A stretch of 20,237 nucleotides of DNA from Beijerinckiaceae bacterium (lineage in GTDB: Bacteria > Pseudomonadota > Alphaproteobacteria > Rhizobiales > Beijerinckiaceae): positions 1-20,237 of the forward strand of contig CANCSY010000034.1 in assembly GCA_947380915.1 (NCBI GenBank), given 5' to 3'. Every line of letters starts with the position of its first letter. The first letter of the stretch is position 1. The notes under the pieces were generated by a model. The model was not told the origin of the DNA and ran no database searches. It saw nothing but the letters and a program-made list of their open reading frames with translations. Made by a program: the position numbers and the translations under genes. Positions 7,820-14,223 of the stretch are shown here, one piece after another.

Positions 7820-8551
7820 ATGGCCTATACTAGCTGGAGAGGCGTGGTCGGCTGCATCAAGCCGACGCTGCGTCCGGGCGGCCTTGAAGAGCTGATCCGC
7901 ATCCTGCCCGATGGCGTCTGCCTGCTGCCCCTGTTCCTCGACATCCGCAAGGGTACGGTGGACGAATTCAAGCGCGCCGTGGATCCCTATGAGCCCATGC
8001 TCGAACGCCTGGCGGAAGCCAAGGTCGATCTGCTGCATCCCGAAGGCGCGCCGCCCTTCATGCTGCTGGGCTACAAGGGCGAGTGCGAGGTCATCGCGCG
8101 CTGGGAAGACAAATACAACATCCCCGTCTTCACCTCCGGCAGCAATCATGTGCGAGCCATGAAGGCGCTGGGCGTCAAGAGCTTCGTGGGCGCTACCTAT
8201 TTCAGCGGCGCCATCAACGATGTCTTCGCCAAATATTTCGTCGAGGCGGGCTTCGACGTGAAGGGCATGGAGGGACTCGATGTCCCCTTCCAGGATGTGG
8301 GCCAGCTCTCGCCCTATGAGGTCTACGCCCATGTGAAGCGCGCCTTCCTGCGCCAGCCCAAGGCGGAGGCGATCTATCTGCTGGGCTCGGGCTGGCGCGT
8401 GATGGAAATGATCGAGGAACTGGAGCAGGATTGCGGGGTGCCCGTCATCCACCCGATCCCGGCCCGCGCCTGGGAAATCCAGCGCAGGCTCTCCATCCGC
8501 CAGCGCGTGACCGGCTATGGCCAGTTGCTCGCGGAAATGCCGACGGATTGA
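7820..8551 (+). CDS. AMDase / maleate isomerase-like (Asp/Glu racemase superfamily), copy 2
   Basis: A 243-residue paralog of the protein at 5946. The two align without gaps over about 240 residues, and by hand count roughly 129 positions (about 54%) are identical. Shared blocks include PTLRPG, HPxGAPPFM, FTxGxNH, MEGxxxPF, LGSGWR and GVPVIHPxPAR, which likely line the active site. Cysteines are at 12, 34, 89 and 205, none matching copy 1, so a conserved catalytic cysteine is excluded. The ribosome site GGAGAG at 7809-7814 fixes the ATG. The stop is 10 bases before the PdxA-like start, so the two are probably cotranslated. Substrate and reaction are unknown; a racemase, isomerase or decarboxylase acting on an imported acid is an inference. 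Confidence 0.87.
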   Translation: MAYTSWRGVVGCIKPTLRPGGLEELIRILPDGVCLLPLFLDIRKGTVDEFKRAVDPYEPMLERLAEAKVDLLHPEGAPPFMLLGYKGECEVIARWEDKYNIPVFTSGSNHVRAMKALGVKSFVGATYFSGAINDVFAKYFVEAGFDVKGMEGLDVPFQDVGQLSPYEVYAHVKRAFLRQPKAEAIYLLGSGWRVMEMIEELEQDCGVPVIHPIPARAWEIQRRLSIRQRVTGYGQLLAEMPTD

Positions 8552-8561
8552 GCCCCGGCGC

Positions 8562-9539
8562 ATGATGCAAGCCAGCCTGCCCATAGCCGTCACCATAGGC
8601 GATCCCCACGGCATAGGCCCGGAGATCGCCGTGAAAGCGGCGGTCGCCTTGATGCAGGGCGGCCCGCGCGTGATGCTGGTGGGCGACCGCTTCGTCATCG
8701 AACATTATGCCCAGCGCCTCTTCCCGGATGTCGCCCTGCGCGACATTCGCGAAGGCGATGGTCAGGGCTCGGGTTGCATCGAGATCCTGCCCGTAGACGC
8801 CATGACGCCCCATCAGTTCAAGCCCGGCCAGATCGAGGCTTGCGCAGGCGCCGCCATGGTCGCCTATGCGGCGACGGCGATTGATTTCGCGCGCGCAGGC
8901 GAGGCCCATGCGGTCGTGGGTTGCCCGCATAATGAAACAGCCGTGAACCGGGCGGGGATTCCCTTCACCGGCTATCCCGGCCTTGTGGCGCGCCTCACCC
9001 ATATGCCTGAAGAGCGCGTCTTCATGATGCTGGTGGGCGGGGGCCTGCGGATCCTCCATGTCACCCTGCATGAGCGCCTCGCCGATGCGCTGGCCCGCAT
9101 CACGCCCGAATTGGTCGAGGCCGCCGTCCACGCCAGCGTCAAGGCGCTGGCGAGGCTCGGTGTCCACGAGCCGCGCATCGGCCTCTTCGGCATCAATCCC
9201 CATGCGGGCGAAGGCGGCCTGTTCGGCGATGATGACGAGCGCATCAATGTTCCCACCGCAGCGCGCCTGCGCGCGCGGGGGCTCGACATCGTCGGCCCCG
9301 TCGGCGCGGATGTGATGCTGGGGAACGGCGGCTGCGACGCCTATATCGCCATGTTCCACGATCAGGGTCATATCCCCGTGAAGCTCATGGCTGGCCGCCA
9401 CGCCTCGGCCCTGTCGATTGGCTCAGACGTGCTGTTCTCCAGCGTCGGCCATGGCAGCGCCTTCGACATTGCGGGTCAGGGCGTCGCTGACCCCGAAGCC
9501 GTCATCCGCACGGTGCGCTTGCTGGCGGGGCATGGCTGA
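8562..9539 (+). CDS. PdxA-family NAD-dependent dehydrogenase
   Basis: A 325-residue member of the PdxA family (4-hydroxythreonine-4-phosphate dehydrogenase and catabolic relatives such as PdxA2 and TphB). It begins PIAVTIGDPHGIGPEIAVKA, then has NRAGIPFTGYPG (129-140), the metal-site histidines H170 (VTLH), H213 (NPHAGEGG) and H266 (FHDQG), and ends with HGSAFDIAGQG (297-307). Compared with E. coli PdxA as I recall it, the substrate-contact His136-Thr137 pair is Tyr-Pro here, and Asn283 and Arg292 are Ala and Phe. The Lys near 274 is kept. A catabolic dehydrogenase acting on a non-phosphorylated hydroxy-acid is therefore more likely than vitamin B6 synthesis. It is the last gene of the plus-strand run. 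Confidence 0.9.
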   Translation: MMQASLPIAVTIGDPHGIGPEIAVKAAVALMQGGPRVMLVGDRFVIEHYAQRLFPDVALRDIREGDGQGSGCIEILPVDAMTPHQFKPGQIEACAGAAMVAYAATAIDFARAGEAHAVVGCPHNETAVNRAGIPFTGYPGLVARLTHMPEERVFMMLVGGGLRILHVTLHERLADALARITPELVEAAVHASVKALARLGVHEPRIGLFGINPHAGEGGLFGDDDERINVPTAARLRARGLDIVGPVGADVMLGNGGCDAYIAMFHDQGHIPVKLMAGRHASALSIGSDVLFSSVGHGSAFDIAGQGVADPEAVIRTVRLLAGHG

Positions 9540-9544
9540 ACGCG

Positions 9545-9560
9545 GGGCGCCTTATCGCCC
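9545..9560. other. Small hairpin in the convergent gap
   Basis: GGGCG (9545-9549) and CGCCC (9556-9560) surround the six-base loop CCTTAT and overlap the FAH stop codon. The two long runs meet here with only 12 bases between stop codons. The stem is only five pairs and there is no T run, so termination at this point is weakly supported. Confidence 0.2.
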
Positions 9561-10412
9561 GTGCGCGCGCATCAGCACTTCCATCCGCCCTATGCCCGAG
9601 AAGTCCGCCACAACCGTGTCGCCAACCTTGACGGGCGCAAAGCCCACGGGTGTTCCCACCATGATCACATCGCCGGGCAGCAGCGTGTAGAAAGTGGAGG
9701 CATGGGCGATGATCTCGCGCATGTTGAAGGCCAGTTCCCGCGTGTTCGAGCGTTGAATGACCTCGCCATTCACCTCCAGCAGCGTATCCACGGCGTCGGG
9801 ATCACCCATTTCATCGGGCGTGACGATCCAGGGGCCAAGCACCGCATAGGTGTCGATGGATTTGCGCGAACTCGGACTTTCCTTGCCGCGCAATGTCATA
9901 TCGAAGCCGATGCAATAGCCGAAGACATGATCCATGGCGTCGTCTTGCGAAATATCGGAGCCCGCCTTGCCGATGATGATCGACAATTCAGCCTCCGGAT
10001 CGCTGCGCCTGTCGGGAAAACGCAGCGCCACGCCATCAGAGGAACCCGCGATGGCGCTGGGCGCCTTGATGAACATCTGAATGGGATCATCATCCTGCCG
10101 GGCGCCGCCAGAGACAACGCCAAGGTCGATCTTTTCCTCCGCCAGCCGACGGCGATTGCGCGCGATGCCGATGATCTTCGTCGGGCTGGTGACGGGGCTT
10201 TTCAGAGCCACATCCGCCAGCGCGATGCGAGGCGCGCCCTCGATCAAGGCGTGGATCCGCGCCTTGAGCAAAGGCCAGTGCCGGATCAGGGGATCGCCCG
10301 CCGGCAAGGGCCAGCGCAGCGTCGGCATGGCCTCCAGAGCCCCTGTCACATCAATCACGACGTCACCATCCACGACGCCAAGACGGTCAGAATCAAAACG
10401 GCAGATTTTCAT
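9552..10412 (-). CDS. FAH-family (fumarylacetoacetate hydrolase-like) enzyme
   Basis: A 286-residue protein with the C-terminal FAH fold, used for hydrolysis, decarboxylation or isomerisation of beta-diketo and 2-oxo acids. The start MKICRFDSDRLGV at 10412 has GGGG at 10418-10421; the open frame extends 132 bases upstream but that part is not FAH-like. Metal ligands E140, E142 and D171 (DPEAELSIIIG, GYCIGFDMTLR) are present, with the following KSIDTYAVLGPWIV block and GDVIMVGTPVG. The lid segment reads GIARNRRRLAEE (82-93), where the usual NYxxHxxE histidine is Leu90 and only the glutamate remains. Last gene of the minus-strand catabolic run, 40 bases after a Bug gene. Substrate unknown. Confidence 0.88.
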   Translation of the reverse strand: MKICRFDSDRLGVVDGDVVIDVTGALEAMPTLRWPLPAGDPLIRHWPLLKARIHALIEGAPRIALADVALKSPVTSPTKIIGIARNRRRLAEEKIDLGVVSGGARQDDDPIQMFIKAPSAIAGSSDGVALRFPDRRSDPEAELSIIIGKAGSDISQDDAMDHVFGYCIGFDMTLRGKESPSSRKSIDTYAVLGPWIVTPDEMGDPDAVDTLLEVNGEVIQRSNTRELAFNMREIIAHASTFYTLLPGDVIMVGTPVGFAPVKVGDTVVADFSGIGRMEVLMRAHGR

Positions 10413-10452
10413 GGACGCCCCGACAATGGAGAAAGTCGAAAGTGCGGGAACT

Positions 10453-11499
10453 TCACTTCGCTTCGTCGCTCTGCGCGCGGGCGATGATGTCCTGCACACG
10501 CTTCTTCTGATCGGGCGTGGGGTCCGCGATGACGGAGCGCGCATTCTTCAGCGTGCTTTCGGGATCGAGATATTCGATGATCCGTTCGGTCTTCTCGCCA
10601 TCGGCGATGAGCTGCGGATTGGCCAGCGTCTCCTTGATGGCGGCTTGCAGATAGGCGAGCCGCCCTGCGGGCATGCCCGGCGGGACAATGATGATGCGGC
10701 CGAGATTGCTGATCTTGTCGTAGAAATCGAAATACCAGGCCTGATCCGCATCAAGCTTGAGGGCTTCGAAAATGGTCGGCTGGTCCGGGAAGAAGCGGGA
10801 GCGCACGCGCGACATGGTCGCGATGCCTTCAGCCTCCTTCTGGCGCATGTAGTGAGTGGCGGAGGATTCGGCCTGAAACATGGCGTCCATCTCTCCGCGC
10901 GTGAGGGCGAGAGCGGCCTGATTACTGCCGGTGTAGCCGGCCACCACCTGGCAATCCATCTTCAGGGCCTCGCAGGTGAAGGCCGCGCCGATCGCCAGGC
11001 CAGAGGTCGCGCCCGAGGCCGCCCAACGCCATTTCTGCTTGGTGTCGACGGCCTGCTGGACCGACTTGATGGGCGATTCCGGTCCCACCAGCCAGATCGA
11101 CGGCGGTGCGCCGACAGTCGCGAGATAACCGAATTTCGTCAGATCATAACGAACGCCGGACTGGCCCGTGATCTGCGCGAAGGCGGCGCCCGAACCATTT
11201 GCGAGCGAAAGCGCCAACCCGTCTGGCGGCGCCTGATAAAGGAAATTCATCGAGGCGATGCCGCCCGCGCCCGGACGGTTCTCGACGATGACCGTGGTTC
11301 CCAGGACCTTGGACAGATAGGGCGCGATCATGCGCGAGAATATGTCGTAGCCGCCGCCCGGCCCGGAGCCCACGATCATCCTGACCGTCTTGCCCGCGTA
11401 ATAGGCCTTGGCATCCTCTTGCGCTGAAGCAGGCGAACAAAAGGCAAGAGCGCAGACCGACACGAACAGCCGGAAGCTGGTGATTTTCTTCATCGACAT
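10453..11499 (-). CDS. Bug/TctC-like periplasmic solute-binding protein
   Basis: A 348-residue Bug-type protein with a signal peptide (MKKITSFRLFVSVCALAFCSPASA-Q). The mature start YYAGKTVRMIVGSGPGGGYD and VIVENRPGAGGIASMNFLY are Bug signatures. GGAGGG lies 4 to 10 bases before the two possible starts, 11499 and 11493. It is the most divergent Bug paralog of the runs: it keeps the classic VENRPGAGG rather than QNMPGAEG, and has a Cys pair in FTCEALKMDCQ that could form a periplasmic disulfide. It lies between the DUF35 and FAH genes in one minus-strand run and is preceded by a strong hairpin. Ligand unknown. Confidence 0.9.
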   Translation of the reverse strand: MSMKKITSFRLFVSVCALAFCSPASAQEDAKAYYAGKTVRMIVGSGPGGGYDIFSRMIAPYLSKVLGTTVIVENRPGAGGIASMNFLYQAPPDGLALSLANGSGAAFAQITGQSGVRYDLTKFGYLATVGAPPSIWLVGPESPIKSVQQAVDTKQKWRWAASGATSGLAIGAAFTCEALKMDCQVVAGYTGSNQAALALTRGEMDAMFQAESSATHYMRQKEAEGIATMSRVRSRFFPDQPTIFEALKLDADQAWYFDFYDKISNLGRIIIVPPGMPAGRLAYLQAAIKETLANPQLIADGEKTERIIEYLDPESTLKNARSVIADPTPDQKKRVQDIIARAQSDEAK

Positions 11500-11522
11500 G
11501 CGCCCTCCGATTTTTTGTTGAA

Positions 11523-11546
11523 GGCCGCCCGGTCAAGCGGGCGGCC
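11523..11546 (-). other. GC-rich intercistronic hairpin before the Bug gene
   Basis: GGCCGCCCG (11523-11531) and CGGGCGGCC (11538-11546) form a perfect nine-pair stem with a six-base loop, between the DUF35 stop codon and the ribosome site of the Bug gene. On the minus strand the next bases are TTCAACAAAAAATC, so no U tract follows. A role in message stability or partial attenuation inside the run is more likely than full termination. Confidence 0.55.
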
Positions 11547-11561
11547 GCCGTCATGCAAGCT

Positions 11562-11978
11562 TCAGGCGCTGACAGGCCTGAATTTCGGAATCGCGATATC
11601 CTCGTCATAATCGTCAAAGACGACTTCGACCGGCATCTCGCAGCGCACGTCTTCATGGGTCACGCCCAGAATGTTGGTGAGCACGCGCGGACCTTCCTCG
11701 AGCTCCACCAGCGCCACCACATAGGGCACGTCTTCCGCAAAGGCCGGACGATAGACCCGGTGGAAAGTGACGAAGCTGAAGACCTTGCCGCGACCCGACA
11801 CATTCTGGAACGAAACGTTCGTCGACAGGCAGTGCGGGCAGGTGCGGGAGGGCGGAAACCAGAATTGCGAACAATCCTCGCATTTCGGCAGCGCGAGGCG
11901 GTGTTCCTTCGCCGCCTGCCAATAAGGCAGGGATTCGGGGGCGGGACGGGGCTTTGGCTTGCGGGGCGTCTCAGTCAT
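11562..11978 (-). CDS. DUF35 Zn-ribbon/OB-fold partner of the thiolase-like protein
   Basis: A 138-residue protein with an N-terminal rubredoxin-like zinc ribbon (C33, C36, C47, C50 in PKCEDCSQFW and SRTCPHC) and a C-terminal OB fold (GRGKVFSFVTFHRVYRPAF to the acidic tail). This is the DUF35/acyl-CoA-associated layout. Such proteins bind acyl-CoA and pair with thiolase-like proteins, as in the Ltp2-DUF35 aldolase of steroid breakdown. The ATG at 11978 overlaps the TGA of the thiolase gene (TGATG), which indicates translational coupling and a stable complex of the two products. The longer open frame upstream is only the thiolase read in another frame. High confidence in family, low in substrate. 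Confidence 0.92.
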   Translation of the reverse strand: MTETPRKPKPRPAPESLPYWQAAKEHRLALPKCEDCSQFWFPPSRTCPHCLSTNVSFQNVSGRGKVFSFVTFHRVYRPAFAEDVPYVVALVELEEGPRVLTNILGVTHEDVRCEMPVEVVFDDYDEDIAIPKFRPVSA

Positions 11979-13183
11979 CACGCGCGTCCCAAGATCAGAG
12001 TGGAATGACAGACCTGATTGCCGCCGTGGCCGGAGATCAGGGCGATTTCGGCATCTTTCACCTGGCGATGCTCGGGATAGGTGTGGCGCATCTGGCGCAC
12101 CCCTTCCACGATCTGCAACATGCCCTCGCAATGACTTTCCGAGAGCTGGCCGCCAGAGGTGTTGCAGGGCAAGGCGCCGCCAAGGCGCAAGGCGCCAGAG
12201 GCCACGAAAGGCCCGCCCTCGCCCTTCTTGCAGAAGCCGTAATCCTCGAGCTGGGTCAGCACCATATAGGTGAAGCAGTCGTAGATCTGGGCGGTGTCCA
12301 CATCCTGCGGACCAAGGCCCGCCATGCGATAGGCGGCCTCGCCAGCCTGTTTGGCGGCGGTGACCACCATATTGTCGTCGGCAAACCAGCCGCGCGTGTT
12401 GTTATGGGTGCCGAAGCCCTTGATGAGCACCGGGGGCTGGCGCAAGTCTTTTGCGCGCGCTGCGCTCGTCACGATGACGGCGCCCGCAGCGTCCGACCGC
12501 AGGCTGCAATCGAACATGCCGAAAGGCGCCACGATGAGCCGCCCTGCGTGATAATCCTCGATTGAGAGAGGCTTCTTCATCTGCGCTTGCGGATTGCGCA
12601 GGGCATGTTCGCGGAAGGCCACGGCGATCTCGCCGAAATGGTCGCGGGTGGTGCCATAAAGATGCATGTGCCGCGTGGCGCCGAAGGCATGGGCTGCGGT
12701 GGCGCCATAATAGCCATATTCGGGGCCGAATTCTCGCGCCAACATGGATTCAGGGCGGGTTTCGTTGCGCACCCGCACCTCTTCATTCGCATGGGTGCGC
12801 GACCAGGTGTCCCGCGCAAAACCGCAGACGATGGTGTTGGCCATGCCAAAGCGGATGGCCATGACCGCCAGCGCCACCGACATGATCTGACTTGCGCCGC
12901 CATTGGTGAGCGTGGTGGAAAAGCGGGCGTTGACGCCAAGCCGCTCGGCCACAAGCTGGTGGTGCGAATAAGAGTCATCCGGCCCGCGACACAGCACGCC
13001 ATCGATATCGCTGGCTTTCAGGCCCGCGTCGTCAAGCGCATTGCGAATGGCTTCGACCATGAGATCCAGGCTCGAGGTGCCCGGCACTTTGCCAAGGCGG
13101 CTCGTGGCCGTGCCGACGATCGCGCAGGTGTCGCGCAATTCGCGCGAGGGCTCAATCAACGGGCTTTGGGTAAATGCGTTCAT
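11978..13183 (-). CDS. Thiolase-like protein (SCP2/lipid-transfer thiolase group)
   Basis: A 401-residue thiolase-fold protein. It starts with AIVGTATSRLGKVPG (21-35), has SLDLMVEAIRNALDDAGL, and ends with the thiolase-type IYDCFTYMVLTQLEDYGFC, NTSGGQLSESH and SGHGGNQVCH blocks. At the position of the acyl-accepting cysteine it reads TNGGASQ (93-99), without cysteine. Thiolytic cleavage in the normal way is therefore unlikely; relatives such as Ltp2 perform retro-aldol cleavage of acyl-CoA with a DUF35 partner, and that partner is coupled directly downstream. TAGGGG overlapping the Bug stop codon at 13189-13194 serves as ribosome site. It follows a CoA-transferase and Bug gene, so a CoA-activated acid is the likely substrate. 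Confidence 0.92.
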   Translation of the reverse strand: MNAFTQSPLIEPSRELRDTCAIVGTATSRLGKVPGTSSLDLMVEAIRNALDDAGLKASDIDGVLCRGPDDSYSHHQLVAERLGVNARFSTTLTNGGASQIMSVALAVMAIRFGMANTIVCGFARDTWSRTHANEEVRVRNETRPESMLAREFGPEYGYYGATAAHAFGATRHMHLYGTTRDHFGEIAVAFREHALRNPQAQMKKPLSIEDYHAGRLIVAPFGMFDCSLRSDAAGAVIVTSAARAKDLRQPPVLIKGFGTHNNTRGWFADDNMVVTAAKQAGEAAYRMAGLGPQDVDTAQIYDCFTYMVLTQLEDYGFCKKGEGGPFVASGALRLGGALPCNTSGGQLSESHCEGMLQIVEGVRQMRHTYPEHRQVKDAEIALISGHGGNQVCHSTLILGRA

Positions 13184-13191
13184 TTCAACCC

Positions 13192-14208
13192 CTATTGCAC
13201 AAGTTCACGGAGGCGCTGGGTCAGTTCGGCGGGCGCCGAATAGACCTTGTCCAGCAGTTCATTGATGCGCTCGCCGGAAACCGGATCGATCTCCGCGCCC
13301 ACCTTGGCGGCGTCTTCCAGGAAGCCCGCATCTTTCATCGTCAGATCAAAAGCCGCACGCAGGACGTCGGCGCGGTCCTTGGGCACTTCGGGCGGGAGCA
13401 CGAAGGGCCGTCCCATGACCTGCTCCACGAAGGCGATCTCGAAAATGGCGCGCGCCGTGGGATTGGGCGCCAGTTCAAGCACCGTGGGCACGTCGGGATA
13501 TTCCTTGTCCCGGTCCATGCCCAGTTGCATGGCCACAAAGACCTCTCCAGCCTTCTCCCATGGCCGATAACGGGCACGGAACGCCGCTGAGGTGCCGCCG
13601 GAAATATGGCCGTCCACCTCTCCACGCTCGATCGCCATCAAGGCAGCTTGCGATCCATCATACCCTTCGATCACACGCATTTTCGTGGTGAAGAACTCGT
13701 TCAGCAGACGCGAGTAGATCGAGCTTGGCGAATTGCGGGCGCTGGAGGAGATGGTGACCTCCTTGCTGCGCAAATCCTCGAGGTTCTTCACGCCGGTGGC
13801 GTTGCGCAGCAGAAAGAAACCGATTTCCTGCTGGGTCGATCCAAGCCAGATGAACTTGCGCGCATCGAACTGCGCGTTGGCGTTATCGGGATGATAGAAT
13901 TTCGTCAGCCCGTTGTTGCGCTGCAATCCCCCGACAATGCTGCCGTCGCGAGCCGCCACCGTATAAAGATAGTTGGCGGCCTTGATGCCTTCCGCGCCGG
14001 GCATGTTCTGCACGATCATGGTGGGGGCGCCGGGCAGATGCTTGGGCATATGCCGCGCCACCAGACGGGCATATTGATCGTATCCGCCGCCGGTGGAGGC
14101 GGAGGTCACCAGGGTCATCTTGCGGTTCTTGAAGAACTCCGCAGGCGATTGCGCCTGCGCCGCCAAAGGCAGGGACAGGAGCAGCGCCGAAAGGAACAAT
14201 CGTTTCAT
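13192..14208 (-). CDS. Bug/TctC-like periplasmic solute-binding protein
   Basis: A 338-residue Bug-type protein. GGAGGG at 14216-14221 is seven bases before the ATG at 14208; a possible GTG at 14223 lies upstream of that ribosome site and is rejected. The signal peptide MKRLFLSALLLSLPLAAQA-Q is clear. The mature start FFKNRKMTLVTSASTGGGYD and IVQNMPGAEGIKAANYLY mark the family and make it the paralog of the protein at 4773. It sits between the CoA-transferase (15 bases) and the thiolase (8 bases), so all three are on one transcript. That placement suggests it binds the acid that the CoA-transferase activates, but no membrane subunit is present. Confidence 0.91.
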   Translation of the reverse strand: MKRLFLSALLLSLPLAAQAQSPAEFFKNRKMTLVTSASTGGGYDQYARLVARHMPKHLPGAPTMIVQNMPGAEGIKAANYLYTVAARDGSIVGGLQRNNGLTKFYHPDNANAQFDARKFIWLGSTQQEIGFFLLRNATGVKNLEDLRSKEVTISSSARNSPSSIYSRLLNEFFTTKMRVIEGYDGSQAALMAIERGEVDGHISGGTSAAFRARYRPWEKAGEVFVAMQLGMDRDKEYPDVPTVLELAPNPTARAIFEIAFVEQVMGRPFVLPPEVPKDRADVLRAAFDLTMKDAGFLEDAAKVGAEIDPVSGERINELLDKVYSAPAELTQRLRELVQ

Positions 14209-14223
14209 CTTGAAGCCCTCCAC

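Noticed and set aside
10081..11427. 448-codon plus-strand open frame opposite the FAH and Bug genes
   Set aside because: It is antisense to genes with clear family signatures and shows no domain of its own. The same holds for long antisense frames at 826-2121, 2391-3461, 3458-4735, 13606-14991 and 15640-16947.
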